64,000 nt of DNA from Candidatus Binatia bacterium (GTDB lineage: Bacteria > Desulfobacterota > Binatia > UBA12015): positions 62,001-126,000 of the forward strand of contig DATCMB010000009.1 in NCBI GenBank assembly GCA_036563615.1. The letters run 5' to 3'. Under the pieces are notes generated by a model. The model saw only the letters and a program-made list of their open reading frames with translations, had not been told where the DNA came from and ran no database searches. The stretch's first letter is position 1; each line of letters opens with the position of its first letter. Below, in pieces: positions 58,037 through 64,000 of this stretch. The position numbers and the translations under genes are program-made.

Positions 58037-59011
58037 TCAGGGCACCGCCACGCTGATGTTGCACTTCTTCGCGACGTCCGCGCCGGGGCCGCCGTGGCAG
58101 TGGTCCGTGCCGCTGCCGCCGTTCAAGCGGTCCTTGCCGGCGTTGCCCCGGAGCGTGTCGTTGCCGCGACCTCCGTTCAGGAAGTCGTGGCGCGCGCCGC
58201 CGTACAGGCTGTCGTCGCCACCCTGACCGAACAGCCTGTCGTCGCCGGGCCCGCCGAGGAGCACGTCGTTGCCCGGTCCGCCGCAGATTCTGTCGTTGCC
58301 GGCGCCGCCACGGATCACGTCGCCGCCGCCGCGGCCGACGATGACGTCGCTTCCGCTCGTGCCGTGGATGAGGTCTCCCGCCGGCGTGCCCACGATGGTC
58401 GCCGGCATGCCGTCGCAGAGCGGCGTCCCGCCGGTGGCGAGGAAGACGTCGTCGATGTTCATCGTCAGCGGCGGATCGCCCTTCCTCACCAGGGAGACGA
58501 CGAGGTTCACGCTGTTCGTCCCCTCCGGCAGGACGATCGGCGCCTTCTGGCTGCCGATCGTGAGCGGGATCCACGTGCCGCGCGGCACCTCGCTCGACGT
58601 TGCCTGGAACAGCTCATCGCCCAGGGTGTTCTTCGAGCAGTTGCCGTCGGGGTGGGCGTGGAGCCGCAGCTGGGCGGCGGCGCCCGCCGTCTGCCCCTCG
58701 CGCAGGCGGACCTTGGCGCCGGCGAAGAGCTTCTTGCCGCCCTGGATCTCGGGCCCCGAAAGGCAGCGCGAGATGCTCATGATGACGTACTGCGGCGACG
58801 TGTTGTCGAGCTCGAGCGAGCCCGACAGGGCGGAGCCGCTCGCGTCGCGCGTTTTGTCCAAGCGGACCGTGCCGGTCGGAGCGCAGCAGGTGCTCCAGGG
58901 GAAGAGGTGGCTGTCGAACTTGCCGTTGAGCAGCAGATCGAGCGCCTCGGACGAGCCGCTCGTGGCGAGCACGGCGACGGTCGCGAGCAGCGCGGGGATG
59001 ATCTTGTGCAT
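58037..59011 (-). CDS. Exported protein with RTX (hemolysin-type Ca2+-binding) repeats
   Basis: The 324-residue protein has a signal peptide (IIPALLATVAVLATSGSSEA), an N-terminal beta-sandwich of carbohydrate-binding type (LLNGKFDSHLFPWSTCC, ending MNIDDVFLATG), then about nine GGxGxDxL nonapeptides from residue about 225 (such as GGPGNDVLLGGPGDDRLFG) and a short end with two cysteines. The repeats should bind Ca2+ and fold outside the cell. No type-I secretion signal or exporter gene is nearby; it probably uses the N-terminal signal. Confidence 0.85.
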   Translation of the reverse strand: MHKIIPALLATVAVLATSGSSEALDLLLNGKFDSHLFPWSTCCAPTGTVRLDKTRDASGSALSGSLELDNTSPQYVIMSISRCLSGPEIQGGKKLFAGAKVRLREGQTAGAAAQLRLHAHPDGNCSKNTLGDELFQATSSEVPRGTWIPLTIGSQKAPIVLPEGTNSVNLVVSLVRKGDPPLTMNIDDVFLATGGTPLCDGMPATIVGTPAGDLIHGTSGSDVIVGRGGGDVIRGGAGNDRICGGPGNDVLLGGPGDDRLFGQGGDDSLYGGARHDFLNGGRGNDTLRGNAGKDRLNGGSGTDHCHGGPGADVAKKCNISVAVP

Positions 59012-59201
59012 GGCGTCTGTCCTCCGAGCCGGAGTCGTGCGTCCGGCTTCGTGGGTGGGTCGTTTGAGCGCGGTGAACCCGGTTCACGCGCGCGGCGTCG
59101 CGTCGGCGCCGCGATGCGCTCGCCAGGTCCCCCGGCGTGCTCGCCAGCGCCGTGGCGCGCTCGCCGGGGCGGACGTCGCGGCGAGCGCCCGCGCGCTCGC
59201 C

Positions 59202-60467
59202 TCAGGCGTCCGCCGAGCGCTCGAGCTCGACGAGCCGCCGCTCGAGGAAGCGGCGCTCGGGCTCCTGGCGGGTGAGCTCGAGGGCGCGCCGGTACGCCGT
59301 GCGCGCCTCCATGGTCCGCCCGAGCCGCCGGCAGAGGTCGGCGCGCGCCGCGTGCGCGAACAGGTAGTCCGCGAGCTCGCCGCGCCCGAGCAGCGCGTCG
59401 ACGAGCGCGAGGCCCGCCTCCGGTCCGTCGCGCATCGCGACCGCCACCGCGCGGTTCAGCTCGACGATCGGCGACGGCGTCAAGCGCAGAAGGATGTCGT
59501 ACAGCGCGACGATCTGCGGCCAGTCGGTCTCGGCCGGCGTCCGCGCCTGCGCGTGCACGCCGGCGATCGCGGCCTGCAGCGTGTAGGGCCCGAAGCGACG
59601 CGTCGCGAGCGCGCGCTCGACGAGCTCGAGGCCCTCCGCGATCATCTCGCGGTTCCACAGCGTGCGGTCCTGGTCGTCGAGCAGCACGAGGTCGCCGTCG
59701 CCGGTCGTGCGCGCGGCGCGCCGGCTCTCGTGCAGCAGCATCAGCGCGAGCAGCCCGATCGCCTCGGGCTCGGGCAGCAGCTCGACCAGCAAGCGCCCCA
59801 GGCGGATCGCCTCGCCGGACAGGTCGGGCCGGGTCAGCGAGTCGCCGGAGGACGCCGAGTAGCCCTCGTTGAACACCAGGTAGATGACGTGCAGCACGGT
59901 ATCGAGCCGCTCGGGCAGCTCGGCGCGCGACGGCACCTGGTAGGGGATGCGCGCGTCGCGGATCTTCGCCTTGGCGCGCACGATGCGCTGCGCGATCGTC
60001 GGCGGCGCGGCGAGAAACGCGCGCGCGATCTCCTCGGTCGTGAGCCCGCAGATCTCGCGCAGCGTGAGCGCGATCTGCGCCTCGGGCGTGAGCGCCGGGT
60101 GGCAGCAGGTGAAGATGAGGCGCAGGCGGTCGTCCTCGACCTCGTGCTCGTCGCGTCCCGCGGCGTCCTCCGCCTCGGCCGCGAGGCGCTCGGCGATCTC
60201 GCCCTGCGAGGCGTCGAAGCGCGCGCGGCGGCGGAGCGCGTCGATCGCCTTGAAGCGCCCGGTCGACACCAGCCAGGCGCGCGGGTTCTCGGGCTCGCCG
60301 TCGATCGGCCAGCGCTCGACCGCGGCGGCGAACGCGGTGTGCAGCGCCTCCTCGGCGAGGTCGAAGTCGCCGAGCAGGCGGATCAAGGTCGCGAGCACGC
60401 GACGCGACTCGCTGCGGTAGAGCGCGTCGACCCGCTCGCGGATGCGTGCGGTCGCCTCCTCGTTCAT
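59202..60467 (-). CDS. ECF42-family sigma factor with long C-terminal TPR-like region
   Basis: The 421-residue protein has sigma-70 region 2 (RVLATLIRLLGDFDLAEEALH) and region 4 (ALTLREICGLTTEEIARAFL), then a long helical extension with NRAVAVAMRDGPEAGL and LELTRQEPERRFLERRL. Such length and the neighbouring YCII protein are typical of ECF42, where the C-terminal part regulates the sigma. It lies 37 bases behind its YCII gene on the same strand. A matching ECF42 promoter lies upstream of that gene. Confidence 0.92.
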   Translation of the reverse strand: MNEEATARIRERVDALYRSESRRVLATLIRLLGDFDLAEEALHTAFAAAVERWPIDGEPENPRAWLVSTGRFKAIDALRRRARFDASQGEIAERLAAEAEDAAGRDEHEVEDDRLRLIFTCCHPALTPEAQIALTLREICGLTTEEIARAFLAAPPTIAQRIVRAKAKIRDARIPYQVPSRAELPERLDTVLHVIYLVFNEGYSASSGDSLTRPDLSGEAIRLGRLLVELLPEPEAIGLLALMLLHESRRAARTTGDGDLVLLDDQDRTLWNREMIAEGLELVERALATRRFGPYTLQAAIAGVHAQARTPAETDWPQIVALYDILLRLTPSPIVELNRAVAVAMRDGPEAGLALVDALLGRGELADYLFAHAARADLCRRLGRTMEARTAYRRALELTRQEPERRFLERRLVELERSADA

Positions 60468-60504
60468 CGGCGATCGCTCTGCGACGGGCGCGTCTCGACC
60501 ATCG

Positions 60505-60870
60505 CTACCTCTCCGTCGGCTCGAGCCGCTTCACCGGACGGACCTCGACGCAGCCGAAGCGCGCCGGCGGGATCCGCGCCGCGAGCTGGATCGCTTCGTT
60601 CAGGTCGCGCGCCTCGATCAGGACGAAGCCGCCGAGCTGCTCCTTGGTCTCGAGGAGCGGGCCGTCGCTGGTCGTGATCCGCCCGCCGGCGCGCGGTCGC
60701 ACGATGGCCGCGCTGCGCGCGCTCTCGAGCGCCTGACCGAGGATGAAGTGCCCGCTCTCGCGCAGCTCCTGGTCGTAGGCGAGCGCCTCGCGCACGAGGG
60801 CGTCGTACTCGCTGGGGCTGAGGGTATCCAACGTGTGTTCGTCGTAATAGATCATGCACGCGTACTTCAT
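60505..60870 (-). CDS. YCII-related (DGPF) protein, ECF42 partner
   Basis: The 121-residue product has the ferredoxin-like fold of YCII: MKYACMIYYDEHTL, GGRITTSDGPLLETKEQLGG and FVLIEARDLNEAIQLAARIP. DGPL replaces the family DGPF. These proteins nearly always sit with ECF42 sigma factors, and their activity is not well known. The ATG has GAGGG. It is first in the operon with the sigma gene. Confidence 0.92.
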   Translation of the reverse strand: MKYACMIYYDEHTLDTLSPSEYDALVREALAYDQELRESGHFILGQALESARSAAIVRPRAGGRITTSDGPLLETKEQLGGFVLIEARDLNEAIQLAARIPPARFGCVEVRPVKRLEPTER

Positions 60871-60927
60871 GCTGCCCTCGTCTCGGTGGCTCGGTGATGG
60901 ACCGTTCGCTCGGTCGTGCCGTGAGTG

Positions 60928-60954
60928 GTCGAGCGGAGAGCGCGTGAATCGACA
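60928..60954 (-). promoter_or_regulatory. ECF42-type promoter of the YCII-sigma operon
   Basis: On the minus strand TGTCGA (60954-60949) and CGAC (60931-60928) are 17 bases apart, about 60 bases ahead of the YCII ATG. These match the -35 and -10 words I recall for ECF42 (TGTCGA and CGA/TC). Confidence 0.68.
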
Positions 60955-60960
60955 TCCGGC

Positions 60961-60987
60961 TGTCGATTTCGGGCAGAGCCGTTCGAC
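60961..60987 (+). promoter_or_regulatory. ECF42-type promoter of the BNR-MoaD-YCII-VOC operon
   Basis: TGTCGA (60961-60966) and CGAC (60984-60987) are 17 bases apart on the plus strand, about 75 bases ahead of the BNR gene. It sits back to back with the minus-strand copy, only 6 bases apart, so one sigma factor could drive both operons. Confidence 0.68.
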
Positions 60988-61062
60988 TAGGTGACGAAAG
61001 CGCCCCGGGTCGCTCCCGGTGGCGCGGGCCAAGTGGACGTTCACACGGAGAAAGGAGCGACG

Positions 61063-62178
61063 ATGAGCGGGGTACGGCTGCTCGTGGGGACGCGGAAAGG
61101 CGCCTTCGTCCTCACCTCGGACGGCAAGCGCGAGCGCTGGGACGTGAGCGGCCCGCACTTCGCGGGCTGGGAGATCTACCACCTGAAGGGCTCGCCGGCG
61201 GACCCGAACCGGATCTACGCCTCGCAGTCGAGCGGCTGGTTCGGCCAGCTGATCCAGCGCTCGGACGACGGCGGCAAGACCTGGGAGGCGGTCGGCAACG
61301 AGTTCACCTACGACGGCGTCCCCGGCACCCACCAGTGGTACGACGGCACGCCGCACCCCTGGGAGTTCGCGCGCGTCTGGCACCTCGAGCCCTCGCTCGA
61401 CGACCCGGACACGGTGTACGCCGGCGTCGAGGACGCGGCGCTGTTCAAGACCACCGACGGCGGCAAGACCTGGCGCGAGCTCTCGGGGCTCCGCAAGCAC
61501 GGCTCCGGTCCGTACTGGCAGCCCGGTGCCGGCGGCATGTGCCTGCACACGATCGTGCTCGACCCGCGCGACCAGCGCCGCATCTTCGTCGCCATCTCGG
61601 CGGCGGGCGCGTTCCGCAGCGACGACGGCGGCAAGAGCTGGAAGCCGATCAACCGCGGACTCCATTCGGAGGGCATCCCCGACCCCGACGCCGAGGTCGG
61701 TCACTGCGTGCACCGCATCGCGCTGCACCCCTCGCGTCCCGACGTGCTGTTCATGCAGAAGCACTGGGACGTGATGCGCAGCGACGACGGCGGCGAGAGC
61801 TGGCGCGAGGTGAGCGGCAACCTGCCGAGCGACTTCGGCTTCCCGATCGACGTCCACGCGCACGAGCCGGAGACGATCTACGTCGTGCCGATCAAGAGCG
61901 ACTCGGAGCACTTTCCGCCCGACGGCCAGCTGCGCGTCTACCGCAGCCGCACGGGCGGCAACGAGTGGGAGCCGCTCACCGACGGGCTGCCGCAGCGCGA
62001 CTGCTACGTGAACGTCCTGCGCGACGCGATGTCGGTCGACCGGCTCGACCCGTGCGGGATCTACTTCGGCACGACCGGCGGACAGGTCTACGCGTCGGCG
62101 AACGGCGGCGACTCGTGGACCGCGATCGTGCGCGACCTGCCGCCGGTGCTGTCGGTGGAAGCGCAGACCCTGCCATGA
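61063..62178 (+). CDS. BNR-repeat beta-propeller protein (sialidase/sortilin-like)
   Basis: The 371-residue protein starts [16 protein letters not shown] and has five Asp-box-type repeats ([54 protein letters not shown]) in a predicted six- or seven-bladed propeller. No signal peptide is visible, so it is probably cytoplasmic. The usual sialidase catalytic triad cannot be confirmed, so activity is uncertain. ATG follows AAAGGAGCGACG. It overlaps the MoaD-like gene by 4 bases. Confidence 0.87.
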   Translation: MSGVRLLVGTRKGAFVLTSDGKRERWDVSGPHFAGWEIYHLKGSPADPNRIYASQSSGWFGQLIQRSDDGGKTWEAVGNEFTYDGVPGTHQWYDGTPHPWEFARVWHLEPSLDDPDTVYAGVEDAALFKTTDGGKTWRELSGLRKHGSGPYWQPGAGGMCLHTIVLDPRDQRRIFVAISAAGAFRSDDGGKSWKPINRGLHSEGIPDPDAEVGHCVHRIALHPSRPDVLFMQKHWDVMRSDDGGESWREVSGNLPSDFGFPIDVHAHEPETIYVVPIKSDSEHFPPDGQLRVYRSRTGGNEWEPLTDGLPQRDCYVNVLRDAMSVDRLDPCGIYFGTTGGQVYASANGGDSWTAIVRDLPPVLSVEAQTLP

Positions 62179-62498
62179 CCGACGTCTCCGTGCAGACGCG
62201 CACCATCCGCGTCGTGCTGCCGGCGCACCTGCGCAAGCTCGCGCGCGTCGACGGCGAGGTCGCGCTCGAGGTCGCGGGCGACGTCACGCTCGGCGCCGTG
62301 CTCGATGCGCTCGAGGCGCGCTTCCCGGTGCTGCGCGGCACGATGCGCGACCACGCGCGCCAGCGCCGCCGTCCGTTCGTGCGATTCTTTGCTTGCGAGC
62401 AGGACCTGTCGCACGATCCGGCGGACACGCGCTTGCCGGACGCGGTCGTGCGCGGCGCGGAGCCCTTCCTGGTCGTCGGCGCGATGGCCGGCGGCTGA
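62175..62498 (+). CDS. MoaD/ThiS-family ubiquitin-like protein with C-terminal Gly-Gly
   Basis: The 107-residue beta-grasp protein ends VVGAMAGG, the di-glycine typical of sulfur carriers and ubiquitin-like modifiers. [19 protein letters not shown] and the [10 protein letters not shown] segment fit MoaD/ThiS-like relatives. It could carry sulfur or be attached to another protein. No E1-like or MoeB gene is in the window. It overlaps the BNR gene stop (ATGA), so the pair is coupled. Confidence 0.87.
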   Translation: MTDVSVQTRTIRVVLPAHLRKLARVDGEVALEVAGDVTLGAVLDALEARFPVLRGTMRDHARQRRRPFVRFFACEQDLSHDPADTRLPDAVVRGAEPFLVVGAMAGG

Positions 62499-62532
62499 AC
62501 CCCTTCACGATTCACGACGGAGAGCGAGACGA

Positions 62533-62916
62533 ATGAAGTACATGCTGCTGATCTACGGCGACGAGAGGGAGCTCGACGACGAGTACCGCGAGGGCTGCTA
62601 CCGCGAGTCCTCGGAGCTCGCCCACGAGCTCGCGAAGAAGGGAGCCTACGTCGGGGCGTCGCCGCTCCACCCGACCTCGACCGCGACCAGCGTGCGCGTC
62701 CGCGACGGCCGGCGCATGGTCACCGACGGCCCCTTCGCCGAGACGCGCGAGCAGCTCGGCGGCTTCTACATGGTCGACGTGCCGAACCTCGACGAGGCGA
62801 TCGCGATCGCGGCGCGCATCCCGATGGCGAAGAAGGGCACGATCGAGATCCGCCCGGTGATGGAGCTGCCGAGCCTGCCGCCCTGGCAGGTCGGGACGGG
62901 CGAGGAGGGACGCTGA
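62533..62916 (+). CDS. YCII-related (DGPF) protein
   Basis: The 127-residue protein has MKYMLLIYGDERELDD, RMVTDGPFAETREQLGG and FYMVDVPNLDEAIAIAARIP, so the full DGPF motif is present. It is the second YCII member of this region and a likely ECF42 target. It begins 34 bases after the MoaD-like gene. The start has GAGCGAGACGA, a moderate ribosome site. Confidence 0.93.
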   Translation: MKYMLLIYGDERELDDEYREGCYRESSELAHELAKKGAYVGASPLHPTSTATSVRVRDGRRMVTDGPFAETREQLGGFYMVDVPNLDEAIAIAARIPMAKKGTIEIRPVMELPSLPPWQVGTGEEGR

Positions 62917-63043
62917 GGACGTTGACGCCGTGCGCCCGTCCTGGCACGGCGGTGCCGGGGTCGGAGCCGCGACCTCTGGACTTCACCCCGTCAAGCGATC
63001 GAGGATCGGGCGGACGCACGGTGCGTCGATCAGGAGGGAAGCG

Positions 63044-63460
63044 ATGCGGGTGCTAGCGAATCCATACTTGACGTTCGACGGCCGCTGTCGCGAGGCGTTC
63101 GAGTTCTACGCCAAGCTCCTCGGCGGAGAGATCGAGGGCATCATGACCCACGGCGAGTCGCCCTCGGCCGGCGAGGTTCCCGCGCCGTGGCGCAGCAAGG
63201 TGATGCACGCGCAGCTCAACCTGCGCGACTCGGTGCTGATGGGCTCGGACGCGACGCCCGAGCGCTACGAGCGCCCGACGGGGTTCGCGATCGCCGTGCA
63301 CGTCGACTCCGCGGCCGAGGCGAAGCGCGTATTCGACGCGCTCGCCGAGGGCGGCCGGGTCGACATGCCGCTGCAGGAGACCTTCTGGGCGAAGCGCTTC
63401 GGCATGGTCACCGACCGCTTCAACATCCCCTGGATGGTGAACTACTCGCCCGCGTCCTGA
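63044..63460 (+). CDS. VOC-superfamily (PhnB-like) protein
   Basis: The 138-residue protein begins NPYLTFDGRCREAFEFYAKL and ends LAEGGRVDMPLQETFWAKRF, WMVNYSP, as in the paralogue at 49.7 kb. ATG has CAGGAGGGAAGCG. It follows the YCII gene by 127 bases and may belong to the same ECF42-controlled operon, as VOC/PhnB genes often accompany YCII genes. Confidence 0.9.
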   Translation: MRVLANPYLTFDGRCREAFEFYAKLLGGEIEGIMTHGESPSAGEVPAPWRSKVMHAQLNLRDSVLMGSDATPERYERPTGFAIAVHVDSAAEAKRVFDALAEGGRVDMPLQETFWAKRFGMVTDRFNIPWMVNYSPAS

Positions 63461-63483
63461 GGCGCGGGAGAGCGGATCGCGGC

Positions 63484-64000
63484 GTGGGCATCGCGAGCAC
63501 GGCGCGCGCGCGGGCGGGTTCTTCGCTCGCCCGCGCCGCGCTCGCGCTCGCGCTGCTCGCCGCGTGCGCGGACGTGCGCGCGCGGCTCGGTGACGGACGG
63601 GAGACATCGCCGAGAGCGGCGGATGTCTTGCGCTTGACGCCGTACGCCGGTGTGCCGCCGCAGGACGTTTCGGCTTCGCCCGGCGCGCCGCTGCTCGACG
63701 CGTCGCCGTCTGCTGTGTCCGTCGCGGACGCCGTCACCGCCGACGCCGACACGCCACCCACCGCGTTCGCCCGCGGCGACTTCGACGGCGACGGGACCAC
63801 CGACGTCGCCGCCGCCTGGGACGCGCCCGAGCGCCGCACGCTGGTCGTGCTCGACGGACGGCGCGCACCGCTCGAGCGCCTGCCGCCGCGCGCCTACGTC
63901 CGCGCGCTGCACGCGGCGGACCTCGACGGCGACGCGCGCGACGAGCTGCTCGCGGGCTACGCGCGCTCGGGCGCGCGCGGCTCGCTGAGCGGCGTCGCGC
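63484..64000 (+). CDS. Lipoprotein with FG-GAP-like repeats (3' end cut by window edge)
   Basis: The frame is open from GTG 63484 to the edge (172 codons visible). It encodes a lipoprotein signal with lipobox LLAAC, an Ala/Pro-rich linker, then FG-GAP-like blade motifs RGDFDGDGTTDVAAAW and AADLDGDARDELLAGY, which are typical of Ca2+-binding beta-propellers such as integrin-like or VCBS proteins. It is probably an outer-membrane lipoprotein. The start is tentative. Confidence 0.65.
   Translation, partial: MGIASTARARAGSSLARAALALALLAACADVRARLGDGRETSPRAADVLRLTPYAGVPPQDVSASPGAPLLDASPSAVSVADAVTADADTPPTAFARGDFDGDGTTDVAAAWDAPERRTLVVLDGRRAPLERLPPRAYVRALHAADLDGDARDELLAGYARSGARGSLSGVA

Overview
The window is high-GC DNA (roughly 70% or more by eye), densely packed with genes on both strands. 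The codon use is strongly G/C-ended, and there is no rRNA, tRNA, insertion sequence, phage or CRISPR array that I can see. Lipoprotein signals, FKBP-type envelope chaperones, an S2P protease, sigma-54 promoters, an F420-type enzyme and acyl/amidohydrolase enzymes suggest a Gram-negative, aerobic or facultative environmental bacterium, of the kind grouped with Myxococcota, Desulfobacterota or Binatota. I cannot assign it more closely from sequence alone.

Layout. 1-3.9 kb: edge-truncated PLD-type helicase, redoxin, protoglobin and a MarR regulator with a cysteine tail (all minus). 3.95-6.0 kb: a translationally coupled heme-oxygenase-like diiron oxidase and methyltransferase. 6.3-7.9 kb: an ECF41 sigma factor with its own promoter plus a flavodoxin-like gene. 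8-13.8 kb: small exported proteins, a secreted amidase, FKBP chaperones and an exported PRC-barrel protein. 13.8-16.2 kb: WYL regulator, JmjC-type hydroxylase and YetF-like membrane protein. 16.5-19.9 kb: histidine kinase and sigma-54 activator. 20-25.9 kb: lipoprotein, aldehyde dehydrogenase, exported protein, FAD oxidoreductase, BON-domain and general stress proteins. 26-33.6 kb: PhoH2-like ATPase, GMC oxidoreductase with its small partner, amidohydrolase, AI-2E permease and S2P protease. 33.7-41.2 kb: acylase, DEAD-box helicase, and a modification island of two Zn-ribbon methyltransferases, a hexapeptide acetyltransferase and a desaturase. 41.6-47.8 kb: complete Mrp Na+/H+ antiporter operon whose last subunit is fused to a TrkA-N domain. 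47.8-54.3 kb: class I fumarase, VOC protein, Gdx/SMR exporter, tandem universal stress protein, DUF1254 lipoprotein and a Xre-RES toxin-antitoxin pair. 54.4-59 kb: large Cys-rich secreted protein, F420-type oxidoreductase, DUF1428 protein and RTX-repeat protein. 59.2-63.5 kb: an ECF42 sigma operon facing an operon of BNR-repeat protein, ubiquitin-like MoaD/ThiS protein, YCII protein and VOC protein. The right edge cuts an FG-GAP-like lipoprotein gene.

How the parts may work together. Three regulatory circuits can be read from the DNA. (1) Near-perfect sigma-54 -24/-12 elements precede exported or membrane stress genes (PRC-barrel, a 153-aa exported protein, S2P protease, possibly BON), and a cognate-looking kinase/sigma-54 activator pair lies in the same window. 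(2) An ECF41-type promoter sits just upstream of the ECF41 gene. (3) Two back-to-back ECF42-type promoters with identical spacing sit between the ECF42 operon and the opposing operon. Separately, the 9-mer CGTCAAGCA occurs eleven times on both strands, often forced into genes through rare codons, which looks like selection on the DNA word itself.
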